Notes: a model not told the origin generated them from the letters alone. A DNA stretch of 64,000 nt from Pseudomonas monsensis (GCF_014268495.2 NZ_CP077087.1:4855001-4919000), one strand, 5' to 3'. Shown: positions 16,447-25,447, counted from the first letter of the stretch. Program-made: numbers and translations.

Positions 16447-18570
16447 GTGTCTTTTGGCCCTTCGTCTGCGCGTTCGTCGGTGTTACTGGCGCTGTTGTTC
16501 AGCCCGGTATTGCTGGCGGACGACCTGTTTCTGGACAACGACGCACTGCCCCAGGTACTGACGGCCACGCGTCTGAAACAGACACCGGCGGAAGTACCGG
16601 GCAGCATGACCGTGCTCGACAGCGAACTGATCAACGCCAGCGGCGCCCGCGACATCAGCGAACTGCTGCGTCTGGTGCCGGGGATGATGGTCGGCAACAT
16701 CAGCGGCAATCAGGCGGCGGTCAATTATCACGGGACCAACGCCACCGAGGCGCGGCGCATGCAGGTGCTGATCGACGGTCGCTCGGTGTACCGCGCCGGT
16801 CTCGCCACGGTGGACTGGAGCGATATTCCGGTGGCCATGGAAGACATCGAGCGCATCGAAGTGTTTCGCGGCCCGAACACCGTCAGCTACGGCGCCAATG
16901 CGCTGATGGCGGTGGTCAACATCATCACCCGCCACCCCGCCGACAGCCACGGCACGCGGTTGAAGTACACCCGTGGTCAGCGCGGCATCAACGACTTTTA
17001 TGCCAGTCAGGGCACCGGCTGGAATGGCGGCGATTTGCGTCTGTCGTTGTCCGGGCAGGAAGACGACGGTTTCGACAGCGATCGCAACGGTGCCGATTAC
17101 CGCGACAGCCGCCGCTTGAACCGCTTCAGCCTCGCGGTCAGCCACACCCTCAGCGACAACCAGAGCCTCGACTGGCAGGTCAACGCCAAGGACGGCACCA
17201 ACCAGCGGCCCTACACCTACCGCCCGGTGTTCTCGGGGATTACCGCCGCCGGGGACAATTCCGACGTGGTGGCCAAGGATTACGCCGGCTCGGTGCGCTG
17301 GAATCTCGACCTCAACCCCGAGCACAGCGTCTATATCCAAGGCTCGGCACAGCATTGGGATCGTCAGCAGGTGTGGCGCGCCTGCGATGCCGAGGTGTCG
17401 TTCAGCCCTGAATTGACGCAGTTGTGGCAGCTCAACCCGAACTACACCGAACGTCTGGCGCGCAACATCACCCGTTTCACCGGTCCCGGTGCCGCGCCCG
17501 GCACGCCGCAGGAAATGGCCTTGGCCAATCAGGTGCTCGATCAGTGGCGCAACGGTGCCAGTCGCACCCTGTGCGGCGATATCGACCAGAGCGCCCGGGA
17601 ATCGCGTTACGACCTCGAAGTGCAGGACACCCTCAGCCTGTCCGACAGTCTGCGACTGGTCAGCGGCATGAACTATCGTTACGACCGTGCCGATTCCGAG
17701 ACCTATTTCAATGGCACACTCGACGACACCACGTGGCGGGCGTTCGGCCAACTGGAGTGGCGCGCGACTGACCACTGGCTGTTGCAGGGCGGCGCGATGT
17801 TCGAAGACACGCAACTGATCGGCAGTTCGCTGACGCCACGCGTTGCGATCAATTACCTGATCAACCCGCGCCACGGCCTGCGCGCGGTGTACTCGGAGGC
17901 GATCCGCTCGCCGGACATGTTCGAGAACAATGTGAACTGGAGTTACCTGGTCAAGAATCTGCAGCCGTCGGCCTACGGTCAGTCGTCGGCACGCTATTTC
18001 GTCAAGACCCGCGGCCCGGGCGACCTCGAACAGGAACACATGCGCTCGCGGGAGCTGGGCTATAACGGCTACTTCGCCGAATTGGGGCTGGCCGTCGATG
18101 TGAAGCTGTTCTACGACGAGATCACCGGCATGATCAGCGAACCGCTGCGCAACAACCAATACATTGCCAGCAACGCCAACAGCTCGCGTTTTCGCGGCAC
18201 GGAAACCCAGCTCGACTGGCGCCTGAGCCTGGCCGACCGTTTGCGCGTCACCTACGCCTATGTCGACGCCGAGGCGAGCAATCCGCTCGATCAGCAATTC
18301 ACCGCGAGCAACAGCGGTTCCGCCGGCTGGTTACGCGATTGGGGTCACGGCTGGAACAGCGCCCTCTTCTATTACGGCGACAACGCACTCAACGGCTACC
18401 GCTTCGAGCGGGTCGACACACGCATCGCCAAACGCATCGCTCTGGGCAAGGCGCACCTGCAACTGGCCGGGGTGCTGCAACAGCGCCTCGATAACCAGCC
18501 GACCACCTTCGTCGACAACCATTACGACGAACGCCGGGTGATGTACTTCAGCGCCGAGCTGGAGTTCTAG
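16447..18570 (+). CDS. TonB-dependent receptor-like outer-membrane protein
   Basis: A 707-residue protein with a GTG start. A signal peptide (cleavage near VLLADD) is followed by LPQVLTATRLKQTPAEVPG (TonB-box/plug start), a plug domain (about 45-160: SELLRLVPGMMV, RRMQVLIDGRSVY, IERIEVFRGPNTVSYGANA) and a beta-barrel ending in aromatic F (MYFSAELEF). The plug and barrel lengths are normal for the family. No Fur-type palindrome is evident upstream, unlike siderophore receptors. The stop is followed immediately by the next ATG (TAGATG), so it is the first gene of a three-gene operon with a periplasmic binding protein and a hybrid kinase. A sensory rather than purely nutritional role is inferred from that context. 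Confidence 0.9.
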   Translation: MSFGPSSARSSVLLALLFSPVLLADDLFLDNDALPQVLTATRLKQTPAEVPGSMTVLDSELINASGARDISELLRLVPGMMVGNISGNQAAVNYHGTNATEARRMQVLIDGRSVYRAGLATVDWSDIPVAMEDIERIEVFRGPNTVSYGANALMAVVNIITRHPADSHGTRLKYTRGQRGINDFYASQGTGWNGGDLRLSLSGQEDDGFDSDRNGADYRDSRRLNRFSLAVSHTLSDNQSLDWQVNAKDGTNQRPYTYRPVFSGITAAGDNSDVVAKDYAGSVRWNLDLNPEHSVYIQGSAQHWDRQQVWRACDAEVSFSPELTQLWQLNPNYTERLARNITRFTGPGAAPGTPQEMALANQVLDQWRNGASRTLCGDIDQSARESRYDLEVQDTLSLSDSLRLVSGMNYRYDRADSETYFNGTLDDTTWRAFGQLEWRATDHWLLQGGAMFEDTQLIGSSLTPRVAINYLINPRHGLRAVYSEAIRSPDMFENNVNWSYLVKNLQPSAYGQSSARYFVKTRGPGDLEQEHMRSRELGYNGYFAELGLAVDVKLFYDEITGMISEPLRNNQYIASNANSSRFRGTETQLDWRLSLADRLRVTYAYVDAEASNPLDQQFTASNSGSAGWLRDWGHGWNSALFYYGDNALNGYRFERVDTRIAKRIALGKAHLQLAGVLQQRLDNQPTTFVDNHYDERRVMYFSAELEF

Positions 18571-19503
18571 ATGCGCGGCAGCCTGTTTCACAAGACGCCA
18601 ACCCTTGGCCACTGGCTGGCGGGTTTGTGCCTGTTTTTGACCGCGTGGCTGCATGGCATGGCGGTGCAGGCCGCCGACATTCTGCTGACCGGCGCCGAAG
18701 AAAGCGCCGGCGTGCAGGCGTTCGTTCAGGCGCTCAGCGAGTTGCGGCCCACCGATAACGTGCACTTCCAGCCGCTGGCGAGTCTGCCGGCACCGGGTAA
18801 ATTACCGTCCAGCCTGCGTCTGATTCTGCTCGACCTGCCCAGCCTCGACTGGCGCCTGCAGGATGCCCAGGGCCCGGCGACGCTGGTGCTGCGCATCAGC
18901 CGCCTGCAGGCGCGGCAACGTCTCGGCACTGCGCAACCGCCGCACTTGAGCCTGCTGTGGAGCGATCCGCCACTGAGCCGGCAGTTGCAACTGATCCGGC
19001 GGATTCTGCCGCAGGCACGGCGCATCGGCGTGCTGTTCGATCAGCACAGCGAATTTCTGCTCCACGAGCTGAGCCTGGCCGCACAACCGCTGAATCTGGA
19101 AATTGTCAGTCAGCGCTGGGACAACATTCACGACAGTCGTCCGCTGCAATCGGTGCTGAAAAACAGTGACGTGTTGCTGGGGCTCGACGATCCCGACCTG
19201 TACAACCCGAAAACCGCGAAAAACCTGCTGCTCAGCAGCTACGCGCGGCAAGTGGCGCTGGTCGGTCCCAACGTCGCCTTCGTCCGCGCCGGCAGCCTCG
19301 CCAGCAGTTACAGCGACCAGAACGACTGGCTGACGATCCTCGATCAATTGCTCGACCAGCCACCGGCCAGTTGGCCGCGAACGCTCTATCCCGAACGTTT
19401 TAAAGTCTCAAGTAACGCGCAGGTCGCTCGTTCCCTAGGGATCGAACCCTTGAATGATGCGTCTGTTGCCAGAGCGCTGGCCGAAGGAGAACGCCGTCCA
19501 TGA
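18571..19503 (+). CDS. Periplasmic ABC_sub_bind-type substrate-binding protein
   Basis: A 310-residue protein. A long N-terminal leader (hydrophobic LAGLCLFLTAWLHGMAVQA, then AADILL) indicates export. The body resembles the ABC_sub_bind (PF04392-type) family: IRRILPQARRIGVLFDQHS, SDVLLGLDDPDLYNPKTAKNLLL and QVALVGPNVAFVRAGSLASS. There is no ABC permease or ATPase gene nearby, so a transport role is doubtful. It starts directly after the receptor stop and overlaps the hybrid-kinase start by four bases. I infer it presents a ligand to that kinase, as TorT does to TorS or LuxP to LuxQ. Confidence 0.85.
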   Translation: MRGSLFHKTPTLGHWLAGLCLFLTAWLHGMAVQAADILLTGAEESAGVQAFVQALSELRPTDNVHFQPLASLPAPGKLPSSLRLILLDLPSLDWRLQDAQGPATLVLRISRLQARQRLGTAQPPHLSLLWSDPPLSRQLQLIRRILPQARRIGVLFDQHSEFLLHELSLAAQPLNLEIVSQRWDNIHDSRPLQSVLKNSDVLLGLDDPDLYNPKTAKNLLLSSYARQVALVGPNVAFVRAGSLASSYSDQNDWLTILDQLLDQPPASWPRTLYPERFKVSSNAQVARSLGIEPLNDASVARALAEGERRP

Positions 19504-21404
19504 TTTTCCGTCGCCGTTGGGACATCAACACCCGCACCCAGCTGATCAGCCTGGGCCCGGCGCTGTTGCTGACTCTACTGTTGATCAGTTTCTTCACCTT
19601 CGTGCGTATTCAGGATTTGCGCCAGGAGCTCAATCACACCGGCCAGCTGATCGCCAACCAACTGGCGCCCGCCACCGAATACGGCGTGATCTCCGGCAAT
19701 AACGAAGTGCTGGAGAGTCTGCTCAAAGCCACCCTGGCCACGCCTAACGTGCGGTTTCTCGAAGTACAGGACAGCGCCAACCGGATTCTGGTGTACGTCG
19801 AACAACCGGCCGCCGCCCACAGTCACGCACATCAGGTGGAAGTGTTTCAGGCACCGGTACGCCTGCAACGAATCGCCCTGCACACTGATTTTTTTCAGGA
19901 TGGCAAAGTCAACAATGGCGGCGCCAGCGAGGACTATCTGGGACGGGTAATCGTCGGGCTGTCCAGCGATGCCTTCAGTCAGCGCCAGCAGGAAATCCTC
20001 CTCAAGGCCGGGATCCTCGCGCTGTTTGCCCTGCTCTTCACCTTCGTATTGGCGCGGCGCCTGGCCAGCAGCCTGTCGCAGCCGATCCGTGATATCGGCA
20101 ATGCGGTCAAGGCGATTCAGGACGGCGACTATAAAACCCCGCTGCCGATCGTCGATGACACCGAACTGGGCGCCCTGTCGCAGCACATCAACAACCTCGC
20201 CCAAGCGCTGGAACAGGCCAGCCGCGAACAGCACCAGGCGATGGCGCAACTGATCCAGACCCGCGAGGAAGCGGAAAAGGCCAACACCGCCAAATCCGAT
20301 TTTCTGGCGATGATGAGCCACGAACTGCGCACGCCCATGAACGGCGTGCTGGGCATGTTGCAGTTGCTGGAAACCACCGACATGACCGAGGAGCAGATCG
20401 AGTATGCCGCCCTTGCGTCGGAGTCCACCGAGCACTTGCTGAAGGTCATCAACGACATCCTCGACTTCTCCCGGATCGAGCGTTCGGAACTGGAGCTGGA
20501 GCACATTCCTTTCAATCTTGCCGAACTGATCGGCGCCTGCGCCCAGTCGTTCCAGCACAGTGCGGTGCAGCGTGGTCTGGCATTGAACCTGCGCATCCCC
20601 GAGGACATGCGCGCGTTGCAGGTGCAGGGCGATCCGACGCGGATCCGGCAGATTCTGGTCAACCTGGTCGGCAATGCCTTGAAATTCACCGAGCGCGGGC
20701 GGGTCAGCATCGAAGCGCAATGGCAGTCGCTGGATCACGAACTGCTCTGGTTCACCTGCTCGGTGCGCGACAGTGGCATCGGCATTTCGGCCGAAAGTCT
20801 GGAGCTGATGTTCAACGCCTTCCAGCAGGCCGACAGTTCGATTTCCCGGCGTTACGGTGGCACCGGCCTCGGTCTGCCGATTGCCCGTACCCTGGCCGAA
20901 CGCATGGGCGGCACCTTGCGCGCGCAGAGTGAGGAAGGTCGTGGTTCGGTGTTCACCCTGGAAATTCCCCTGGCCCTTTATAAGCAGGCGTTGCCGCAAC
21001 TGGCCGCACCGCGCGCACTGAATGGCAACGACCACGGTGAAGGGCGCAACGTGTTGCTGGTGGAGGACAACCCGGTCAATCAGACGGTGATTGAAGCGAT
21101 GCTGCGCAGCCTGGGCTTTACTGTCAGTGTGGCAACCGATGGCGTGCAGGCGGTGCGAAGTGCCGAGGGCAGCGAATTCGAAGTAATTTTGATGGATTGT
21201 CGCTTACCGATCATCGACGGTTACGAGGCGACCCGGCAGATCCGTTTGCTGCCTGGACGCCGCGAGGTGCCGATCATCGCGTTGACCGCCAACGCCCTGC
21301 AGGGCGACCGCGAAACTTGCCTGTCGGCAGGCATGAACGATTATTTGGCCAAACCGTTCAAACGCAATGACCTACAACAGATTCTGCAGCGCTGGGTGCA
21401 GTAG
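19500..21404 (+). CDS. Hybrid sensor histidine kinase, PA1611-like by context
   Basis: A 634-residue kinase: TM1 about 17-36, a periplasmic domain about 37-167, TM2 about 168-186, HAMP, HisKA with H274 (MMSHELRTPMNG), HATPase (NLVGNALKFTERG, DSGIGIS, GGTGLGLPIA) and a receiver about 520-634 with the acceptor Asp in EVILMDCRLPIIDG. It has no HPt domain, so the phosphate must go to a separate HPt protein. In P. aeruginosa the hybrid kinase next to fabA is PA1611, which works with HptB and binds RetS; that identification rests on remembered gene order. The ATGA overlap with the binding-protein gene shows translational coupling. Confidence 0.92.
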   Translation: MIFRRRWDINTRTQLISLGPALLLTLLLISFFTFVRIQDLRQELNHTGQLIANQLAPATEYGVISGNNEVLESLLKATLATPNVRFLEVQDSANRILVYVEQPAAAHSHAHQVEVFQAPVRLQRIALHTDFFQDGKVNNGGASEDYLGRVIVGLSSDAFSQRQQEILLKAGILALFALLFTFVLARRLASSLSQPIRDIGNAVKAIQDGDYKTPLPIVDDTELGALSQHINNLAQALEQASREQHQAMAQLIQTREEAEKANTAKSDFLAMMSHELRTPMNGVLGMLQLLETTDMTEEQIEYAALASESTEHLLKVINDILDFSRIERSELELEHIPFNLAELIGACAQSFQHSAVQRGLALNLRIPEDMRALQVQGDPTRIRQILVNLVGNALKFTERGRVSIEAQWQSLDHELLWFTCSVRDSGIGISAESLELMFNAFQQADSSISRRYGGTGLGLPIARTLAERMGGTLRAQSEEGRGSVFTLEIPLALYKQALPQLAAPRALNGNDHGEGRNVLLVEDNPVNQTVIEAMLRSLGFTVSVATDGVQAVRSAEGSEFEVILMDCRLPIIDGYEATRQIRLLPGRREVPIIALTANALQGDRETCLSAGMNDYLAKPFKRNDLQQILQRWVQ

Positions 21405-21502
21405 TGACGGTTTTTCGACCATCTGCGACTGGCGTGAAAAGCGAAAGTGCGGCAGTCTTAGGCACCCGAACAAGCCTCAAAAGGGGCTTGAATAAAAATT
21501 TC

Positions 21503-21520
21503 AGTGCACAAGTGTACATT
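21503..21520 (+). promoter_or_regulatory. FabR/DesT-type operator upstream of fabA
   Basis: AGTGCACAAGTGTACATT fits the FabR-type pattern AGNGNACA-NN-TGTNCNCT with one mismatch. It lies about 130 bases before the fabA start, just after TTGAAT, a -35-like hexamer. DesT, a TetR-family sensor of acyl-CoA saturation, is known to act on fabAB in P. aeruginosa. Confidence 0.6.
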
Positions 21521-21651
21521 CATGTCCTTGGTGCTGTGACTTTCACCACAACGCAATAGTCTATGAGTAGGCTGCCGGTACGAGGCATGAACGCGTCGAT
21601 CGGCCGGGAAGATTTGCCCCACCTGCCGCATGGGATTATTGAGGAGCTCGC

Positions 21652-22167
21652 ATGACCAAACAAAACGCCTTTACTCGGGAAGATCTGCTGCGCTGCAGTC
21701 GCGGTGAGCTGTTCGGCCCAGGTAACGCGCAACTGCCCGCCCCGAACATGCTGATGGTGGATCGCATCACCCTGATCAGCGAAGAAGGCGGCAAGTACGG
21801 CAAAGGTGAATTGGTCGCCGAGCTGGATATCAACCCTGACCTGTGGTTCTTCGCGTGCCACTTCGAAGGCGATCCGGTGATGCCGGGCTGCCTCGGTCTG
21901 GACGCCATGTGGCAACTGGTCGGCTTCTTCCTGGGCTGGCAAGGCCTGCCGGGCCGTGGCCGTGCGCTGGGTTCGGGCGAAGTGAAATTCTTCGGTCAGG
22001 TGCTGCCGACCGCCAAGAAAGTCACCTACAACATTCATATCAAACGCGTCCTCAAGGGCAAGCTGAACCTGGCCATCGCCGATGGTTCGGTGACTGTCGA
22101 CGGTCGCGAAATCTACACCGCCGAAGGCCTTCGCGTCGGCGTTTTCACCTCCACTGACAACTTCTAA
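21652..22167 (+). CDS. fabA: 3-hydroxydecanoyl-[ACP] dehydratase/isomerase
   Basis: A 171-residue protein, exactly the usual length. The catalytic H70 (LWFFACHFEGDPVMPG) and D84 (CLGLDAMWQLVG) are present. FabA dehydrates 3-hydroxydecanoyl-ACP and isomerises trans-2 to cis-3-decenoyl-ACP, the branch point to unsaturated fatty acids. GAGGAGCTC precedes the ATG. fabB follows after 11 bases, so the two are one operon; a FabR/DesT-type palindrome lies upstream. Confidence 0.98.
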   Translation: MTKQNAFTREDLLRCSRGELFGPGNAQLPAPNMLMVDRITLISEEGGKYGKGELVAELDINPDLWFFACHFEGDPVMPGCLGLDAMWQLVGFFLGWQGLPGRGRALGSGEVKFFGQVLPTAKKVTYNIHIKRVLKGKLNLAIADGSVTVDGREIYTAEGLRVGVFTSTDNF

Positions 22168-22178
22168 GGGTTATTCGC

Positions 22179-23399
22179 ATGCGCCGCGTCGTTATCACTG
22201 GTCTGGGCATTGTTTCGTGCCTGGGCAATGACAAAGAGACCGTCTCCGCTAACCTGCGTGCAAGCCGCCCTGGCATCCGGTTCAACCCGGAATATGCTGA
22301 AATGGGTCTGCGTAGCCAGGTTTCCGGCTCCATCGACCTCAACCTTGAAGAGCTGATTGATCGCAAGATCTATCGCTTCGTCGGCCACGCCGCGGCTTAC
22401 GCCTACCTGGCCATGAAAGACGCCATCACTGACTCCGGCCTGACCGAAGAACAAGTGTCCAACCCGCGTACCGGCCTGATCGCCGGTTCGGGTGGTGCGT
22501 CGACCCTGAACCAGATGGAAGCGCTGGACATCCTGCGCGAGAAAGGCGTGAAACGCGTTGGCCCGTACCGCGTCACGCGGACCATGAGCAGCACCGTTTC
22601 CGCGTGCCTGGCCACTCCGTTCAAGATCAAGGGCCTGAACTACTCCATCGCTTCTGCCTGCGCCACCAGTGCTCACTGCATCGGTACGGCCATGGAACAG
22701 ATCCAGATGGGCAAGCAGGACATCGTCTTCGCCGGTGGCGGTGAAGAAGAGCACTGGAGCCAGTCGTTCCTGTTCGACGCGATGGGCGCCCTGTCCAGCA
22801 AGCGTAACGACACCCCGGAACAAGCCTCCCGCGCCTACGACGCCGACCGTGACGGTTTCGTCATCGCTGGCGGTGGCGGCATGGTCGTGGTTGAAGAGCT
22901 GGAACACGCTCTGGCCCGTGGCGCCAAGATCTACGCCGAAATCGTTGGCTACGGCGCAACGTCCGACGGCTACGACATGGTTGCCCCGAGTGGCGAAGGC
23001 GCGATCCGTTGCATGCAGATGGCAATGTCCACTGTAGATACGCCAATCGACTACCTGAACACCCACGGCACTTCGACTCCGGTCGGCGACGTCGCGGAAA
23101 TGAAAGGTGTGCGTGAAGTGTTCGGCGACAAGGCACCCGCGATCAGCTCGACCAAGAGCCTGTCCGGTCACTCCCTGGGCGCCGCCGGCGTTCACGAAGC
23201 GATCTACTGCATGCTGATGATGGAAGGCAACTTCATTGCCGGTTCCGCCAACATCGACGAGCTGGACCCTGAAGTGGCCGATCTGCCGGTGCTGACCAAG
23301 ACCCGCGAAAACGCCACCATCAACACCGTGATGAGCAACAGCTTCGGCTTCGGCGGCACCAACGCCACGCTGGTCCTGAAGCGCTGGGAAGGCAAGTAA
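22179..23399 (+). CDS. fabB: Beta-ketoacyl-ACP synthase I
   Basis: A 406-residue KAS I. The active-site Cys is in SIASACATSAHCIG (about residue 163), the first His in NTHGTSTPVGD and the second in KSLSGHSLGAAGVHE, with the GFGGTNATLVL end. It elongates cis-3-decenoyl-ACP, acting after FabA in unsaturated fatty-acid synthesis. The operon with fabA ends at a strong terminator 28 bases after the stop. Confidence 0.98.
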   Translation: MRRVVITGLGIVSCLGNDKETVSANLRASRPGIRFNPEYAEMGLRSQVSGSIDLNLEELIDRKIYRFVGHAAAYAYLAMKDAITDSGLTEEQVSNPRTGLIAGSGGASTLNQMEALDILREKGVKRVGPYRVTRTMSSTVSACLATPFKIKGLNYSIASACATSAHCIGTAMEQIQMGKQDIVFAGGGEEEHWSQSFLFDAMGALSSKRNDTPEQASRAYDADRDGFVIAGGGGMVVVEELEHALARGAKIYAEIVGYGATSDGYDMVAPSGEGAIRCMQMAMSTVDTPIDYLNTHGTSTPVGDVAEMKGVREVFGDKAPAISSTKSLSGHSLGAAGVHEAIYCMLMMEGNFIAGSANIDELDPEVADLPVLTKTRENATINTVMSNSFGFGGTNATLVLKRWEGK

Positions 23400-23426
23400 T
23401 TCCCCCCGCTTGAGCCACACCTGAAA

Positions 23427-23455
23427 ACGCCCCGACTGGTTCGGGGCGTTTTTTT
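23427..23455 (+). terminator. Rho-independent terminator of fabAB
   Basis: AACGCCCCGA-CTGGT-TCGGGGCGTT stem-loop followed by a run of T. Confidence 0.92.
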
Positions 23456-23486
23456 GCCTGAAGAAATCAGCCGGAACACCGCTGAT

Positions 23487-23582
23487 CCCTGTGGGAGCTG
23501 GCTTGCCAGCGATAGCGGAGTGTCAGGTAACGAAGATGTTTGCAGTGCCGACGTCATCGCTGGCAAGCCAGCTCCCACAGGG
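23487..23582. repeat. Inverted REP pair
   Basis: CCCTGTGGGAGCTGGCTTGC... at 23487-23513 is the exact reverse complement of 23556-23582. Confidence 0.92.
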
Positions 23583-23707
23583 TTCCAGGGTGCTCTGAAA
23601 ATGAAACTTCTGTCATGAAACCTTTCGCCCTGCGACCGAATGTCGCGGATTACGCGGGCTGCAGCACTGTTGCAAAAAACGCAACAACACCTTGCGCAAA
23701 TCAAGCG

Positions 23708-23737
23708 TTTACTTAGCAAGCTAACAAATCATATAAA
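23708..23737 (+). promoter_or_regulatory. Promoter with an internal palindrome, upstream of the 62-residue ORF
   Basis: TTTACT (23708) and TATAAA (23732) are 18 bases apart. TTAGCAAGCTAA, a TTAGC/GCTAA palindrome at 23713-23724, sits in the spacer where a repressor could block polymerase. Confidence 0.55.
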
Positions 23738-23788
23738 AGAGTCCTGCACACGCCTTGCTGCAGATAACTTGAGATTTGGAGCTAGCAG

Positions 23789-23977
23789 ATGACTGTAAAA
23801 GTAACTGAACGCGACGATTCACACATGTCCCATGAAGGCGTAGCCGCCGGTGTACGGATCTGGGATGTGCATCAACAAGACTTGCTGGTCGGCATGTTCC
23901 ACAACGAAATCGACGCCCACAACTACAAGGCCGAACTGGAACTGCAAGAACAGCAGCGGGATCTGAAATCCGCCTGA
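23789..23977 (+). CDS. Small hypothetical protein (62 residues)
   Basis: A 62-residue acidic soluble protein: MTVKVTERDDSHMSHEGVAA..., with WDVHQQDLLVGMFHNEIDAHNYKAE and a helical, Gln/Glu-rich C-terminus (LELQEQQRDLKSA). A ribosome site (TTGGAG) precedes the ATG, a promoter-like TTTACT-18-TATAAA lies about 50 bases upstream, and a terminator follows, so it looks like a real monocistronic gene. I do not recognise a named family. The IWDVHQQDLLVGMFHNEIDAHNYK part resembles a small domain that reads like an annotation-poor conserved Pseudomonas protein. Confidence 0.75.
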   Translation: MTVKVTERDDSHMSHEGVAAGVRIWDVHQQDLLVGMFHNEIDAHNYKAELELQEQQRDLKSA

Positions 23978-24000
23978 TTCAACCACAGCATTGAAACGAC

Positions 24001-24031
24001 AAACCCCGCCATGAGCGGGGTTTGTGTTGTT
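24001..24031. terminator. Bidirectional terminator between the small ORF and DUF2058
   Basis: AAACCCCGC-CATGA-GCGGGGTTT, with T-rich flanks on both strands, between convergent genes. Confidence 0.85.
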
Positions 24032-24045
24032 ACAGCTTTATCGCT

Positions 24046-24588
24046 TTACCACATCAGGTCATCAGGGATCTGGTAGGCCGCGTACGGATCGTCCTCGGTG
24101 CTGACCTCTTCAGTCTGCACATTGAGCTGGACGATGCGTTGCGGGTCGCGCTCCTGGATCTTCAGGGCCGCCTCACGCGGGATCACTTCATACCCGCCGC
24201 CGTGGTGCACGATCGCCAGCGAACCGTTGCTGAGCTTGTTGCGCATCAGCGTGTTGACCGAAATGCGCTTGACCTTCTTGTCGTCGACGAAGTTGTAGTA
24301 GTCCTCGGTGTTCAGCTTCGGCAGACGCGAGACTTCGATCAGTTGCTTGACCTGCGCAGCACGGGCCTTGGCCTCGACTTTCTCTTGCTGCTGACGGTTC
24401 AGCTCCTGGTCGCGCTTGACCTTCTCGGCCATGGCTTCCTGGGCGGCGCGCTGCTGCGAATCATCCAGTTCGATCTGGCCTTTGTGCGCCAGACGCTGCT
24501 GCTTCTGCTTGTCCTTGCTGACCTGTTTGGCCTGCTTTTGGTTGACCAGCCCTGCTTTGAGCAACTGATCGCGAAGGGAAATACTCAT
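24046..24588 (-). CDS. DUF2058 domain-containing protein (YaiL-like)
   Basis: A 180-residue protein. The N-terminal MSISLRDQLLKAGLVNQKQ is diagnostic of DUF2058. A strongly charged Lys/Gln-rich coiled coil follows (about 20-85: KQKQQRLAHKGQ, QQRAAQEAMAEKVKRDQELN). The C-terminal domain has FVDDKKVKRISVNTLMRNKL and IVHHGGGYEVIPREAA. The nucleic-acid-like basic character suggests RNA or ribosome association, but the function is not established. It lies 25 bases after mazG on the same strand and may be co-transcribed. Confidence 0.9.
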   Translation of the reverse strand: MSISLRDQLLKAGLVNQKQAKQVSKDKQKQQRLAHKGQIELDDSQQRAAQEAMAEKVKRDQELNRQQQEKVEAKARAAQVKQLIEVSRLPKLNTEDYYNFVDDKKVKRISVNTLMRNKLSNGSLAIVHHGGGYEVIPREAALKIQERDPQRIVQLNVQTEEVSTEDDPYAAYQIPDDLMW

Positions 24589-24613
24589 GGTGCTTACTCA
24601 CTTGGGCAGTTGC

Positions 24614-25447
24614 TCAGCCGCAGCTGGGCACATTCTTTTCCTGGCGTTTGGCTTCGCCCCACAGGGCGTCCAACTCTTCGAGGGTGCAATCTTCCATGGG
24701 ACGGTGGGTGTCGCGCAATGCCTGTTCGATAAATCGGAAACGTCGTTCGAACTTGGTGTTGGCGCCACGCAACGCCGTTTCCGGATCGACCTTCAGGTGC
24801 CGGGCCAGATTGACCACGGAAAACAGCAGGTCGCCGATCTCGTCAGCCACCGCTGCGGGATCATTTTCGGACATAGCTTCGAGAACTTCATCGAGCTCTT
24901 CGCGCACCTTGTCCAGCACTGGCAAGGCATCCGGCCAGTCGAAACCGACCTGCCCGGCACGCTTCTGCAACTTGGCCGAACGTGACAAGGCCGGCAGCGT
25001 GGCGGGCACGTCATCGAGCAGTGACAGTTGTTCGGGTGTGACGGATTTCTCGGCGCGCTCTTCGGCCTTGATCGCTTCCCAGCGCTGCTTGACCTGTTCC
25101 TCGCTCAGACGCGGCACGTCCAGCGGCGCGTACAGATCACCGGTGGGGAACACGTGTGGGTGACGGCGAATCAGTTTGCGGGTGATGCTGTCGATCACCC
25201 CGGCGAATTCAAAGCGCCCTTCTTCCCGTGCCAACTGGCTGTAATAGACGACCTGAAACAACAGATCGCCCAGTTCGCCCTGCAGGTGATCGAAGTCGCC
25301 ACGCTCAATGGCGTCGGCCACTTCGTAGGCTTCTTCGAGGGTGTGCGGGACGATGGTCGCGTAGGTTTGCTTGATGTCCCACGGGCAACCGTACTGCGGG
25401 TCGCGCAGACGGCTCATCAAATGCAGCAGGTCTTCAAGGCTGTACAT
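24614..25447 (-). CDS. mazG: Nucleoside triphosphate pyrophosphohydrolase
   Basis: A 277-residue protein with two MazG domains. Domain 1 has LEEAYEVADAIERGDFD ... GELGDLLFQVVYY; domain 2 has REELDEVLEAM ... DEIGDLLFSVVNLARHLK, both with the ExxE...ExxD metal motif. The C-terminal VDPETALRGANTKFERRF is typical. It hydrolyses NTPs to NMP and pyrophosphate and, in E. coli, modulates (p)ppGpp effects. Its place after relA is conserved in P. aeruginosa (PA0935 after PA0934, from memory). Tandem ATGs at 25450 and 25447; the second has better spacing from GAGAG. Confidence 0.96.
   Translation of the reverse strand: MYSLEDLLHLMSRLRDPQYGCPWDIKQTYATIVPHTLEEAYEVADAIERGDFDHLQGELGDLLFQVVYYSQLAREEGRFEFAGVIDSITRKLIRRHPHVFPTGDLYAPLDVPRLSEEQVKQRWEAIKAEERAEKSVTPEQLSLLDDVPATLPALSRSAKLQKRAGQVGFDWPDALPVLDKVREELDEVLEAMSENDPAAVADEIGDLLFSVVNLARHLKVDPETALRGANTKFERRFRFIEQALRDTHRPMEDCTLEELDALWGEAKRQEKNVPSCG

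Noticed and set aside
16483..18297. 604-codon frame antisense to the TonB-type receptor
   Set aside because: Antisense shadow without motifs; the sense frame is a full receptor.
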